The notes: generated by a model not told the origin, from the letters alone. A stretch of DNA of 64,000 nt from Hominimerdicola alba (GCF_900109655.1 NZ_FOAT01000004.1:204463-268462), one strand, 5' to 3'. Counted from the first letter of the stretch, positions 52,148 through 61,305 are shown. Numbers and translations: made by a program.

Positions 52148-54007
52148 TCACCTAACTGTAACAGTCACAGCATTTTTGATAGCGTTTGTAACATCCCATT
52201 TACCGCCTACCTTTGCAGCGATAGCTACCTTGTAGGTCATGCCGGGTGTGAGGTTCTTGGGAGTTACATAAGATGTAGTCGAACCGGAGATGGACTGAGT
52301 CTGAACTCTCCATTTGCCTGCCAGATATACTGCGATGCCGTAGTTCTGTGCATTGGGAACTGCGTTCCATGTGAACTGTACCTGATGATACTGAGTGCTG
52401 TAGTTCACCTTAATATTAGTAGGATAAGTATTGTCGGAGGACTGATGAGGTTCTGAACCGCCGCCGTTATTACCGTTTGCATCTATGGTTGTACCTGCTG
52501 CCGCACCGATCACTTCATCAACATAGAACGATGTGGTAGAGCTGTCAGTCTCAACATAGATCTGCACATTTGATGCGCCAGCGGGGATCATGAAGTTCTT
52601 GTTTGCAAGCTGTACCCACTTGCCCTTTGAAACTGTTTCGGATGCGATCTTTGTGTAATTTGTTGTTCCGCTTGCATCGGTATACTGCATAGTGAAGTGG
52701 AACTTATCTGTTGCATCACCGCTGAGGTAGGATACCATAGCACTGAAGCTGTACGAATTGCCTGCCTTGAAAGTAGTGGAATCAAGTGTATAGCTTGCAC
52801 CGTTCCATGCACTCTGTCTTCCTGATACATACAGCGAGCTGCTGCCTGCGGATGCAGTATCGCTGCTTGAAGCTACGCTTGCGGAACCTCTTCCTGTGAA
52901 TCCGTCAGAAGTACCTTCAAATCCACAATGGAAGTACCAGCCATTAGGATCGGGATCAACAGGTGGATTGATCACTTCTCCGCCTCCGCTGCTTGTATTA
53001 CCATCGCCCTTGAAAGCATATCTCATGAAAGTGTAAAGATGAGGCTTTACAGAGTTAGCATCATGTCCGCCGCCGGGGATAGACTGATATACGTGGTTAA
53101 CACCGTTTCTGGTGAGTATTGTGCTGTACTGCTGCGGGAAAGTACCAACAACGCCATCGTTTGTACCGCCTGTGATCATGAATACCTCAGGCTCGGGACC
53201 AACGTTCCTGAACTTCATTTCGCTCTCCTGCATACAGCCGGGGTGAACCATGAAGCTGTCCTGACCTGGTGTGATACCGGGAGCAGGGCAAGCACCGCCT
53301 ACATAACCGAATACATCAGGGCGCATAAGTCCGCAGTAGATAGCCTCACGGCCGCCCATGGAGAAACCTGTGATAGCAGTATTCTCTCTGCCCTCTTTTA
53401 CGGAATAATTCTCCTTGATGTAAGGCAGAAGGCTCTCTGTAACATCATACAGGAAGTTGTCATACTCCTGGCAGGTCTGCTGGTTGATACCGTTTGGACC
53501 GCTCATGGTCTTACTGGTGAACATATTGGGGCATACAACGATGAACTCCTCAGACTTGCCTGTTGACATAAGACCTGTCATCAGTTCCTGAACACCCATG
53601 CCGCTTACCATATCGTTCTCGCTTCCCATAATACCGTGGAGAACGAACATTACAGGGTACTTCTTGCTGGAGTTATAGTTCGGGGGCAGGATAACGTTGC
53701 ACTTCTTGTTTTTGCCTGAGAACTTGCAGTAGTAGGTCTTGTTTTCGACCTTGCAGCGGCTGGACTGTTCAACACCGCCGGGCACAGTGGTAGGCATATC
53801 GTTCTTGATCTTAGCGTTAAGACCTGACTGAGCGTTACCGCCGTTGCCTGCATCAGAACCGATATTTTCATTACCGGTAGTACCGAATCCTCCTGCAAAA
53901 CCGCTCCAGTCGAAGCCTGCAGCATTAACGGTGAGTGGTAACGAAGCACCGATCATCATCAAGGCAACAGTTGCACCGAGAACTCTCTTCATTTTTGAAT
54001 GTTTCAC
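52148..54007 (-). CDS. CE1 esterase-CBM22 with C-terminal FN3-like module
   Basis: A 619-residue secreted esterase. The start is GTG, eight bases after AAGGAG. Signal peptide ~1-29. The CE1 alpha/beta-hydrolase (~95-335) has SSKKYPVMFVLHGIMG, the nucleophile in GFSMGG and a His in GGGHDAN, close to the esterase at 40493. CBM22 (~350-505; GFEGTSDGFTGRGS) and the shared terminal module (~530-619; YHQVQFTWNAVPNAQNYGIA...) follow. It has no dockerin, unlike the other CE1. Two hairpins (GTCCTG/CAGGAC and TCCGGA/TCCGGA, 54033-54076) lie in its leader. It should deacylate xylan (feruloyl or acetyl groups). Confidence 0.9.
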   Translation of the reverse strand: MKHSKMKRVLGATVALMMIGASLPLTVNAAGFDWSGFAGGFGTTGNENIGSDAGNGGNAQSGLNAKIKNDMPTTVPGGVEQSSRCKVENKTYYCKFSGKNKKCNVILPPNYNSSKKYPVMFVLHGIMGSENDMVSGMGVQELMTGLMSTGKSEEFIVVCPNMFTSKTMSGPNGINQQTCQEYDNFLYDVTESLLPYIKENYSVKEGRENTAITGFSMGGREAIYCGLMRPDVFGYVGGACPAPGITPGQDSFMVHPGCMQESEMKFRNVGPEPEVFMITGGTNDGVVGTFPQQYSTILTRNGVNHVYQSIPGGGHDANSVKPHLYTFMRYAFKGDGNTSSGGGEVINPPVDPDPNGWYFHCGFEGTSDGFTGRGSASVASSSDTASAGSSSLYVSGRQSAWNGASYTLDSTTFKAGNSYSFSAMVSYLSGDATDKFHFTMQYTDASGTTNYTKIASETVSKGKWVQLANKNFMIPAGASNVQIYVETDSSTTSFYVDEVIGAAAGTTIDANGNNGGGSEPHQSSDNTYPTNIKVNYSTQYHQVQFTWNAVPNAQNYGIAVYLAGKWRVQTQSISGSTTSYVTPKNLTPGMTYKVAIAAKVGGKWDVTNAIKNAVTVTVR

Positions 54008-54377
54008 TCAAATCACTCCTTTTTGATTTGTAGTCCTGTACTAAAGCAGGACGAAACCTCCGGACAAATATCCGGAAACAGAGACATTTAATTTGTTCTT
54101 CCATTTTTAGTCATACTATATAATATATGACCCTATCATTTCGTCTCTTATAGCAAGAATACTATATTTTACAAAAAAAGTAAACAAGAATTTTTCAACA
54201 TCGCAATCTTTGACCGTTAATCCGCAATAACTGGTTAAACATTTTCTTATATAATAATTTCTTAATATAAATTATAAAAAGCTCAGCAGAATTTAATAAA
54301 TTTACATAACTAAAGCCATGGAAGATATGGTCTTTTTCATATATAAATACTCATTAAAAAGAATGTTATCACATTTA

Positions 54378-54495
54378 CCGGCCTCGCACTTTCAGTAAAC
54401 TTGCACAGCTTTTTTCGATGGTTCCGTGCCATTACAAATTGATTTATCGGACGTTCCACGCGGTTGTTATCTGCCTGACAGCTGAATCGGCTGAC
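54378..54495 (-). pseudogene. Remnant of an IS66-family transposase
   Basis: Read on the minus strand, one frame gives FSCQADNNRVERPINQFVMA and then RNHRKKLCKFTESARP, resembling the C-terminal DNNxxERxIkpFVxGRKNWLFs...GA region of IS66 transposases. Only ~40 codons remain and no terminal repeats are visible. It lies in the otherwise empty 54008-54564 interval. Confidence 0.6.
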
Positions 54496-54508
54496 TTATC
54501 ATAAAATA

Positions 54509-54538
54509 TTGACATTTTGGGTATATATATGGTATAAT
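54509..54538 (+). promoter_or_regulatory. Promoter of the MATE exporter gene
   Basis: TTGACA - 18 bases - TATAAT with extended TATGG, ~25 bases from the start codon. It directly abuts the IS66 remnant. Confidence 0.75.
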
Positions 54539-54564
54539 ATGCCTCAGTCAAAAAGGAGAATGAT

Positions 54565-55965
54565 ATGTATACAAAATTCAGAGAAAAATATCTGGGAGAC
54601 AAAGCGTTCTACAAACGTGTTCTTATAACTGTCATACCGATGATACTGCAAAATCTGGTAACTAATTTTGTCAGTATGATGGATAACATCATGGTGGGAC
54701 AAGTCGGTACCGAGCAAATGAGCGGCGTTTCTATAGTCAACCAGTTCATATTCGTATTCAATATAACAGTCTTCGGCGCAGTTGCTGGTCCCGGGATATT
54801 CGGTGCGCAGTTTTTCGGAAAGCGTGACGCAGAGGGTCAGCGATACACCGTTCGTTTCAAGCTGATGATATGCACCGCGATAATAGTTATCGGCGCATTG
54901 GTGTTCAGTCTGCTGGACGAGCCGCTTATACGGCTTTTCATTAGCGAAGATGACAGTCCCGAAAAGATGGCGCTTACCATGCAAAGCGCAAAAGCTTACA
55001 TGAAAATAATGATAATAGGACTTATCCCTTTCGGATACGGACAGGCATATTCAAGCACCCTGCGCGAATGCAGTATAACAACGATACCGATGATAAGCTC
55101 GTTATCAGCTGTCGGGGTAAATCTTGTACTGGACTACGGACTTATATTCGGCAAGCTGGGTATGCCTGAAATGGGTGTACGAGGTGCAGCTGTCGCAACA
55201 GTTATCGCAAAACTGATAGAAGCAGGTGTCGTCATATTCTGGACGCACACTCACAATGACAGAAACCCGTATGCGGTCGGGCTTTTTAAAAGCTTTACAA
55301 TTCCCCGAAAACTTTTAAAGGATATCATCATTAAAGGCTCGCCTTTACTAGTGAACGAATTTCTGTGGGCAGCAGGAATGGCTGTTGTAGCACAGTGCTA
55401 CTCCGAGAGAGGTCTTGATGTTGTAGCCGCGAGAAACATCAGCGGTACTATCACAAATCTGTTCGGCTCGGTATACATACAGCTTGGCTGCTGCATAGGC
55501 ATTATCGTTGGAGCTGAGCTGGGTGCAAACAAACTTGATGAAGCCCGAAGGACCGATGATAAACTGAGATTTTTCAGCATTGCGGCTACTCTCCTGCTGG
55601 CGGCGGCAGTTATCCCGCTTGCTCCGCTTTTCCCTAAGATATACAAGACCGAGGACAGCATAAGGTCGCTGGCTTCATATATGATAATAATTCAGGCGCT
55701 AACCATGCCTCTGTGGTCATATACGAATGCCTGCTATTTCACTTTACGCAGCGGCGGAAAAACTATACTCACTTTCCTGTTTGATTTTGTTTTCACATGG
55801 GCGCTTGTTATCCCGATTTCATTTATCATCGCTCACTTTACAAAAATGGATATCCATCCCATGTTCGCCATTATAAGCTTTACCGAGATAATAAAAGTAG
55901 TCATAGGATATTTCATGGTGCGGTCGGACATATGGATAAACAACATAGTAAACGAAAAATCATAA
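54565..55965 (+). CDS. MATE-family efflux transporter
   Basis: A 466-residue membrane protein with about twelve helices. N-terminal MATE signatures are MILQNLVTNFVSMMDNIMVGQVGTEQMSGVSIVNQF and AVAGPGIFGAQFFGKRD. It is expected to export cationic drugs or metabolites using a Na+ or H+ gradient. AAAGGAG lies ahead of the ATG. The length is normal. It is flanked by terminators and appears monocistronic; substrate unknown. Confidence 0.93.
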   Translation: MYTKFREKYLGDKAFYKRVLITVIPMILQNLVTNFVSMMDNIMVGQVGTEQMSGVSIVNQFIFVFNITVFGAVAGPGIFGAQFFGKRDAEGQRYTVRFKLMICTAIIVIGALVFSLLDEPLIRLFISEDDSPEKMALTMQSAKAYMKIMIIGLIPFGYGQAYSSTLRECSITTIPMISSLSAVGVNLVLDYGLIFGKLGMPEMGVRGAAVATVIAKLIEAGVVIFWTHTHNDRNPYAVGLFKSFTIPRKLLKDIIIKGSPLLVNEFLWAAGMAVVAQCYSERGLDVVAARNISGTITNLFGSVYIQLGCCIGIIVGAELGANKLDEARRTDDKLRFFSIAATLLLAAAVIPLAPLFPKIYKTEDSIRSLASYMIIIQALTMPLWSYTNACYFTLRSGGKTILTFLFDFVFTWALVIPISFIIAHFTKMDIHPMFAIISFTEIIKVVIGYFMVRSDIWINNIVNEKS

Positions 55966-55995
55966 CCATCACTAAAGTGGTGGTTATGATTTTTT
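55955..55995. terminator. Bidirectional terminator, MATE / BspA-like genes
   Basis: AAAAATCATAACCA...CAC and GTG...TGGTTATGATTTTT form an almost perfect long stem with a four-base loop and A/T flanks. Confidence 0.9.
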
Positions 55996-56019
55996 CGTAT
56001 ATTCTTTCGATATCTCAAC

Positions 56020-58749
56020 TCATTTTATCGTAACATTGAAAGCTCTTTGGTTAATGCTGCCTGTATCCCATTTGCCGTTTACCTTGGCGCAGACTACCAT
56101 TTTATAAACGCCTGTTTCTACCTTGGGCGATGTGTAGCTTGTAACATTTCCATTGACCTGAGCCTTTACGCGCCATTTGCCAGCCTGATATACGGCTATA
56201 CCATACTTTTCCGCACCCAAAACAGCAGTCCACTTCAGCCTGAACTGTCTGCCCTGTACCTCGGACTTGACAACAGGATATTTGTTGGCATTTCCGTCAA
56301 GGGCTATGAACTTAAAGCCGTTGTCAAGAGCGTACTTCTCTGTGGCAGTGCCTCTATAGCCCTTTATCGTAAAGCCATCGCACTTTTTATAAAAACCGTA
56401 TTCATAATAATATCCGAAAGCATATTCGTCAATAGTCTTAACGCTTTTCGGGATAGTTACGCTTGAAAGGCTCGTGCATCCGCAGAACGTATACTCCGAT
56501 ATGGTTTCAACAGTGTTCGGAATGGTTATACTTGTTAAGCTTGTGCAGCCGTAGAAAGCATATCTGCCAATATTTTTAACACTGTCCGGTATGTTTATTT
56601 CTTTAAGTTTTTTACAGTCCTGAAAAGCATAACCGCCGATCTGCGTCACACTGTTCGGGATATATATGCTTTCAAGACCGAAGCAGTAACTGAAGGCATA
56701 GTATCCGATGCTCTTAACACTGTTCGGTAACTTTACGTCCGCAAGATTGATGCATTTGCTGAAAGCATCATTGCCGATGCTTGTAACGCCGTCCGCTATA
56801 ACAACTTTTTTAATGTCGTCACAGTTGCCGAACCACGGAGCTTGTTCAAGCCTATGATCAGCCATAGACCCTTCGCCAGCGGGAGGACCGGAAACACCGG
56901 ATGCAGACACCGCCTCGGGTACAAAATCAGCCATAGCACCCTCACCCCAAATGGTGAGAGTTCCCTCGCCGTCAAGCGCCCATGTTAGGTTTTTACCTTC
57001 ATTTTCGTTGTATGCTCCGCAATAGCCGCTGTCAACGATCGTATTGCCGAGGGAGATAAACTCAAAGCCGTTGTCTTTGGCGTATTTTTCAGCGGTGCTG
57101 TTTTTGCTTCCCTTTATTGTGAAACCGTCGATCTTTTTACTTTCATAATAATAAAAATAATTATCATCACGATAATATCCAAAAGCCTCTTCGCCAATGT
57201 TTGTAACGCTGTTCGGGACAGTAACGTTTGTAAGGCTTGTGCAGTTATGGAAAGCTAAAGACCCGATGTCTGTAACGCTCTCCGGGATAGTAATATTTTC
57301 AAGCCTTATGCATAAATAGAAGGCACGTTCGCCGATATCTGTCACGCTGTTGGGGATAGTAATGTCTGTAAAGCTTGTGCAGCCCTCAAAAGCACCGTGG
57401 CCGATTTTAGTAACGCTCTCAGGGATTGTAATGCTTGCAAGGCTTGAGCAGCCGTAGAACTCATTATTACTGATGCTTGTAATGCCCTTCGGAAGCTTTA
57501 CATCTGTAAGTCTTCTGCAGTCGCTAAAAGCAGAGTCGCCGATGCTTGTAACAGTATCCGGTACAGTAATGCTTTTAAGGTTTATGCAGCTTTCAAAAGC
57601 TCTTTCGCCGATACTTGTAATGCTGTCAGGTATAGTATAGCTTTCAAGGCTTTGGCAGTTTTCAAACATCTCTTCACCTATGGCTGTCAAGCCGTCAGGC
57701 AGTTTTACGTCTGTAAGGCTTGTGCAGTCGCGAAAAACAGCATCGCCAAAGCTTGTAACGCTGTCAGGAACTGTAAAGCTTTTAATTTTTGAACAGCCGT
57801 TAAAAGCAGAGTTGCCAATGCTCGTTACGCTGTCCGGGACAGTAATGTCTTCAAAGCTCGTGCATCCGCAGAATGCATGATTGCCAATGCTTGTAACGCT
57901 GTTGGGGATAGTTACGTTTTTGAGACTGTGGCAGTAGTTAAAAACGCCATCGCTAATGGTTGTAATGCTATCAGGTAAATTTATGCTTGTAAGAGCATTG
58001 CAGCCGCTGAAAGCATATTCTTCAATGCTTGTAACACTGTTCGGGATAGTAATGTCTGTAAGGCTTGAACAGCCGGCAAAAGCTACGCTGCCGATATTTG
58101 TGATACTGTCCGGGATAGTGACGTTTGCAAGACTTCTGCAATCATTGAAAGCATAATTGCTTATGCTTGTAAGGCTGCTCGGTAACTCTATGCTTGTAAG
58201 GTCAGTACAGCCGTAAAAAGCATAATTGCCTATCTGCGCCACACCGTCCGTGAGAATTACGTTTTCAAGGCTTTTGCAGCCCCTGAAAGCATGGTCACCG
58301 ATCTGGGTTACGCTGCCAGGGACAGTAATGCTTTTAAGGCTTGTACATTTGTAGAAAGCATAGTTGCCAATGGTTTCTACGGTATTCGGGATAGTTACGC
58401 TTTCAACGCTGCTGCTCTCAAAGAAAGCGAAAGCATCGATGCGCTTTACACCGGCAGGGATAGTTACACTTTTAACTTTCGGACACTGATAGAAAGTATG
58501 CGAGCCTATGCTGGTAACAGCTTTTCCATCGATCACGGAAGGGACAGTAACGTTTTCGTCAGTACCGTAGTACTGGCAAAGTTCGATACTGTCATCATCA
58601 TGTATGATATAAGTGAAATCCGCATACTTACCATACGTTTCCGCGCTTGCCATCAAAGGAAAGCCATCAAAAGTCCCCAATGGCAGCGTCCCCGCGCCCG
58701 AAAATACAACAGCCAATGCAGCCAGTCCGCTTAATAAACGTTTATTCAT
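56020..58749 (-). CDS. Large secreted BspA-like LRR protein with C-terminal FN3-like module
   Basis: A 909-residue exported protein (ACAGGAGG ribosome site; signal peptide ~1-36). About 28 LRR_5 repeats of ~23 residues run from ~65 to ~810 (pattern SVTIPNSVTSIGxxAFxGCTSL), in two blocks separated by ~100 residues containing GTLTIWGEGAMADF and a low-complexity Ala/Gly/Pro patch. The final ~85 residues are the shared module in diverged form (FRLKWTAVLGAEKYGIAVYQ ... KVNGKWDTGS). No dockerin or sorting signal. Probably a surface-exposed or released adhesin. The repeat array is prone to length variation. Confidence 0.85.
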   Translation of the reverse strand: MNKRLLSGLAALAVVFSGAGTLPLGTFDGFPLMASAETYGKYADFTYIIHDDDSIELCQYYGTDENVTVPSVIDGKAVTSIGSHTFYQCPKVKSVTIPAGVKRIDAFAFFESSSVESVTIPNTVETIGNYAFYKCTSLKSITVPGSVTQIGDHAFRGCKSLENVILTDGVAQIGNYAFYGCTDLTSIELPSSLTSISNYAFNDCRSLANVTIPDSITNIGSVAFAGCSSLTDITIPNSVTSIEEYAFSGCNALTSINLPDSITTISDGVFNYCHSLKNVTIPNSVTSIGNHAFCGCTSFEDITVPDSVTSIGNSAFNGCSKIKSFTVPDSVTSFGDAVFRDCTSLTDVKLPDGLTAIGEEMFENCQSLESYTIPDSITSIGERAFESCINLKSITVPDTVTSIGDSAFSDCRRLTDVKLPKGITSISNNEFYGCSSLASITIPESVTKIGHGAFEGCTSFTDITIPNSVTDIGERAFYLCIRLENITIPESVTDIGSLAFHNCTSLTNVTVPNSVTNIGEEAFGYYRDDNYFYYYESKKIDGFTIKGSKNSTAEKYAKDNGFEFISLGNTIVDSGYCGAYNENEGKNLTWALDGEGTLTIWGEGAMADFVPEAVSASGVSGPPAGEGSMADHRLEQAPWFGNCDDIKKVVIADGVTSIGNDAFSKCINLADVKLPNSVKSIGYYAFSYCFGLESIYIPNSVTQIGGYAFQDCKKLKEINIPDSVKNIGRYAFYGCTSLTSITIPNTVETISEYTFCGCTSLSSVTIPKSVKTIDEYAFGYYYEYGFYKKCDGFTIKGYRGTATEKYALDNGFKFIALDGNANKYPVVKSEVQGRQFRLKWTAVLGAEKYGIAVYQAGKWRVKAQVNGNVTSYTSPKVETGVYKMVVCAKVNGKWDTGSINQRAFNVTIK

Positions 58750-58794
58750 GATAATTGCCTCCTGTTAAAAAATAAATATATTTAATATAATTTA

Positions 58795-58823
58795 ATTATA
58801 TCATAAATCTTCATATTCTTCAA
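58795..58823 (-). promoter_or_regulatory. Promoter of the large BspA-like gene
   Basis: Minus strand TTGAAG - 17 bases - TATAAT, ~45 bases upstream of the start. Confidence 0.6.
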
Positions 58824-59061
58824 TTACAAAAGCACACAATTATAACACTAAATTTTTGTATATAAATACGTAAAACACCGTTGACACGCCCTCGCAAAAT
58901 GCTTTAATAATATAAAATATCATTTGGAGCAGATCGATTGCATCTCACTTTTACTGCGATGTAAATTCATTCCATCAAATAGTCGAAGAAGACAAGCGTG
59001 TTAGCACGCAGATAATAATATCGCAGCAATACCAAATAGAGTATAGAAACACGTCTGATAT
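58824..59061. other. Intergenic DNA without recognised genes
   Basis: A TTGACA at 58881 on the plus strand has only poor -10 candidates (TTAATA/TAATAA). No ORF with a ribosome site, RNA gene or terminator was recognised here. Confidence 0.4.
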
Positions 59062-59170
59062 TTGTGCATTTATACAAAGTATAAAATTATTTCTAAAAAA
59101 GCGTTACTTTTGTGCTGAAATCGGCATTAGTATATGAATGCATTCAATAACAACATTGAAAGTCGACTCA
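59062..59170 (+). repeat. Duplicate of the sigma-factor promoter region (left copy)
   Basis: The stretch TTGTGCA...AAAAGCGTTACTTTTGTGCT...CATTAGTATATGAA.GCAT is closely similar to 61199-61305 ahead of the intact sigma gene. The similarity stops near 59165, where the left copy jumps straight to the 3' end of a sigma gene. Confidence 0.75.
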
Positions 59171-59175
59171 ATTAA

Positions 59176-59292
59176 ACGAAAGAAAAAATTAAAGCCGATC
59201 TTGAAACTCTGAAAGATCAAAAGGAAAATGAGGCGGCAGCTTATGAAAGAGAATATCGCATATATTCGTCAAAGGCTCAAACCTTCTTATGA
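59176..59292 (+). pseudogene. C-terminal remnant of a deleted ECF sigma factor gene
   Basis: The frame reads KEKIKADLETLKDQKENEAA, matching REKLKIELTKNDDSETEAA at the end of the sigma factor at 61319-61855, and runs on to a stop inside the next gene as the intact copy does. About 150 codons in front are missing. No start remains, so it is non-functional. Confidence 0.65.
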
Positions 59293-59404
59293 GTTGAAAC
59301 GCCGTGTGATGAAACGTGCGGAAAAGCTCGAAGCCGGCAAAAAGACGTTCGGCTATAATAGGACAACAGCGGATCACATAATAAAAAGGAGCAGATTCAA
59401 ATGA
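59243..59404 (+). CDS. Short anti-sigma-like cytoplasmic protein
   Basis: A 53-residue frame beginning KENIAYIRQRLKPSYELKRRVMKRAEKLEAGKKTFG, very similar to the first 40 residues of the membrane protein at 61833. GAGGCGGCAG precedes it, as in the other copy. It stops in an ATGA overlap with the next gene, whose product has the transmembrane part. So the left copy is split into two coupled genes where the right copy is one. Whether it still binds a sigma factor is unknown, as its own sigma gene is deleted. Confidence 0.6.
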   Translation: MKENIAYIRQRLKPSYELKRRVMKRAEKLEAGKKTFGYNRTTADHIIKRSRFK

Positions 59405-60309
59405 AAGCAAATAATACAAGAGAGTACTCAAAAATCAAAAACCGTTTTCCCATAGCCGTTATTTCGGTTGCAGCGTGCGCAGCACTTGTTATGGGTCTGA
59501 CAGCGTGCAGTAATAATAATGACCAAACAGATCTCTCGGCGGCTGCTAAGGACAGCAGTACAAACATAAGCGTGGACAACACTAATGAAACCAACATTGT
59601 TTCCGAAACAACGGAGAGCAGTGTTTCAAATGACGTTCAGAATGATCCGGTCGGTGACAGCAATATCTCCTCCGACAACAGCAGCGATAAATCCGAAGCA
59701 GGAAACAATCAGACTGAAAAGGTGGAGATGTCGGTAGACAAAATGCTTTCAATGGACGGCAAACAGCTCAGGGCACTGTCGAACGATAACTACGAGATAA
59801 TTGACGGAGCATCGGCTCAGAGTGCAAGCTTCGGTCTGAAATGCGCTGCTTTCCCCGAATACGTTTTTGTGCTGAAGCGGGTTGAATACAACAACGACAA
59901 GCCAGAAAACACCATCAAGGTGCCCATCGATGATTATGTTTTTGAACTGAGTGATGAGATAGAACAGCTGAATCTTTATGAAGGCGCAAACGTCGGCAGC
60001 GGTGTTACTGTCGGAATGACATATAATGAGATAGAGGAACAGCTGGGACATGATATCGAAGTAAGTATGGTCAATACTTCACTTGGTCTGGCTGCGTGGA
60101 CCGAAATAGACGGCAGATATTGGGCTCTGCATTTTGATGTGACCGATGTACCGGATGATGAGATATGGAAGAGACTGGAAGAATCAACGGAAGGTGGAGA
60201 GATCAATCTTGACGATCCCGGTCACGCTGACTTATCTGATATTAATCCCGTATGCGATCTGGCTGTATTTGATATAGAAGCAGATAACTGGCATTACGGA
60301 AGAATATAA
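59401..60309 (+). CDS. Membrane-anchored lipoprotein-like extracellular protein of the duplicated sigma locus
   Basis: A 302-residue protein. FPIAVISVAACAALVMGLTACSNNN is both a helix homologous to the anti-sigma helix at 61833 and a plausible lipobox (LTAC). A Ser/Asn/Asp-rich linker (~40-110) is followed by an acidic extracellular domain (~110-302) with no recognised family. GGAGCAG precedes the ATG, which overlaps the upstream stop. It is followed 13 bases later by the vanW-like gene. Role unknown; sensing or wall association by analogy with its relative. Confidence 0.7.
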   Translation: MKANNTREYSKIKNRFPIAVISVAACAALVMGLTACSNNNDQTDLSAAAKDSSTNISVDNTNETNIVSETTESSVSNDVQNDPVGDSNISSDNSSDKSEAGNNQTEKVEMSVDKMLSMDGKQLRALSNDNYEIIDGASAQSASFGLKCAAFPEYVFVLKRVEYNNDKPENTIKVPIDDYVFELSDEIEQLNLYEGANVGSGVTVGMTYNEIEEQLGHDIEVSMVNTSLGLAAWTEIDGRYWALHFDVTDVPDDEIWKRLEESTEGGEINLDDPGHADLSDINPVCDLAVFDIEADNWHYGRI

Positions 60310-60322
60310 AAGAGGGAAAAAA

Positions 60323-61144
60323 ATGAAAAGAAAACTATTCTGTGAGCTGTCTCCGCTTACTTACGCTATCTCGGAGCGCAAGTGTGAAATGGTAAGAACG
60401 GTAAAAAATCTGTTTGAGGCAGGCAACTTTGCAAAAACGAGATCGGATCAAAAGCTTGAATATTCAATATACAAGCACAATTCGCTTATAAGACGCAGGC
60501 TCGGAAACGTGGATATGCACTTGCAGGAGAATAAAGCAGTAAACCTTTCTCTTGCTGCACCAAAAATAAATATGCTCCTGATACGTCCCGGTGAGACCTT
60601 TTCATTCTGGTATCTTGTTGGCAGTCTATCTGAAAAGAACGGATATAAGGAAGGACTGACGATATTTTCCGATCACCCTTCCTCGGGGATAGGCGGCGGT
60701 ATGTGTCAGATGACTAACCTTATCCACTGGATGGTGCTTCATTCCGAAATGGAGATAACAGAGCACCATCACCACGACCAGATAGATCTGTTCCCTGACT
60801 TTAACAGGACTATACCCTTCGGGACAGGTACAAGTATAATGTACAATTATCTGGACTATCGATTCAAGAATACGACTGATATCACATATCAGCTTGTGAT
60901 CTACACCACCGACGAATACCTTTGCGGAGAACTAAGGGCGAATAAGCGACAGGAACACAAATACCATATATGGGCAGAAAACGTGTTTTTCTCACAGGAA
61001 AACGGTATCGTATACCGCAACGGAGAGGTATATCGTGACAAGATCGACCGCAGGACAGGAGAACACATCGAGAAAAAGCTGATACGAAAGAATCATGCAA
61101 GAGTTTGTTATGATACGAGCGGCCTTGAAATAAAAGCTGTGTGA
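60323..61144 (+). CDS. VanW-family protein
   Basis: A 273-residue soluble protein. The VanW core is clear: LLIRPGETFSFWYLVGSLSEKNGYKEGL, GIGGGMCQMTNLIHWMVLHS, HHHDQIDLFPDFNRTIPFGTGTSIMYNYLDYRFKN. VanW proteins accompany some glycopeptide-resistance clusters but are common in Firmicutes without resistance genes; their biochemistry is unresolved. No vanHAX genes are present. It is likely co-transcribed with the lipoprotein-like gene before it and may act at the cell wall. Confidence 0.9.
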   Translation: MKRKLFCELSPLTYAISERKCEMVRTVKNLFEAGNFAKTRSDQKLEYSIYKHNSLIRRRLGNVDMHLQENKAVNLSLAAPKINMLLIRPGETFSFWYLVGSLSEKNGYKEGLTIFSDHPSSGIGGGMCQMTNLIHWMVLHSEMEITEHHHHDQIDLFPDFNRTIPFGTGTSIMYNYLDYRFKNTTDITYQLVIYTTDEYLCGELRANKRQEHKYHIWAENVFFSQENGIVYRNGEVYRDKIDRRTGEHIEKKLIRKNHARVCYDTSGLEIKAV

Positions 61145-61198
61145 CAGCTGCTGTCTCGTCAGTAAGCTTCAAATCAAGCAGTCACATCAGTTATCAAC

Positions 61199-61305
61199 TT
61201 GTGCAATGATACAAATCGGATAGTTTCCTCTTCAAAAAGCGTTACTTTTATGCTAAAATCATCATTAGTATATAAACGCATCCAACAAACAAAAAACATA
61301 GAAAG
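61199..61305 (+). promoter_or_regulatory. Conserved promoter region of the ECF sigma operon
   Basis: AAAAAGCGTTACTTTTATGCT...AATCATCATTAGTATATAAACGCA is retained between this copy and 59062-59170 while flanks diverge. TTACTT and TAGTAT are ~18 bases apart and could form a promoter, possibly autoregulated. The exact boxes are uncertain. Confidence 0.5.

Noticed and set aside
58291..58734. A 147-codon antisense frame within the large BspA-like gene
   Set aside because: Produced by the repetitive codon pattern of the LRR repeats; no start signal.
59176..59292. The sigma-like C-terminal frame as a functional small protein
   Set aside because: It has no start codon or ribosome site and a stop just before it; it fits a deletion scar.
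60323..61144. VanW as evidence of glycopeptide resistance
   Set aside because: No vanHAX or other resistance genes are present; VanW homologues are widespread without resistance.
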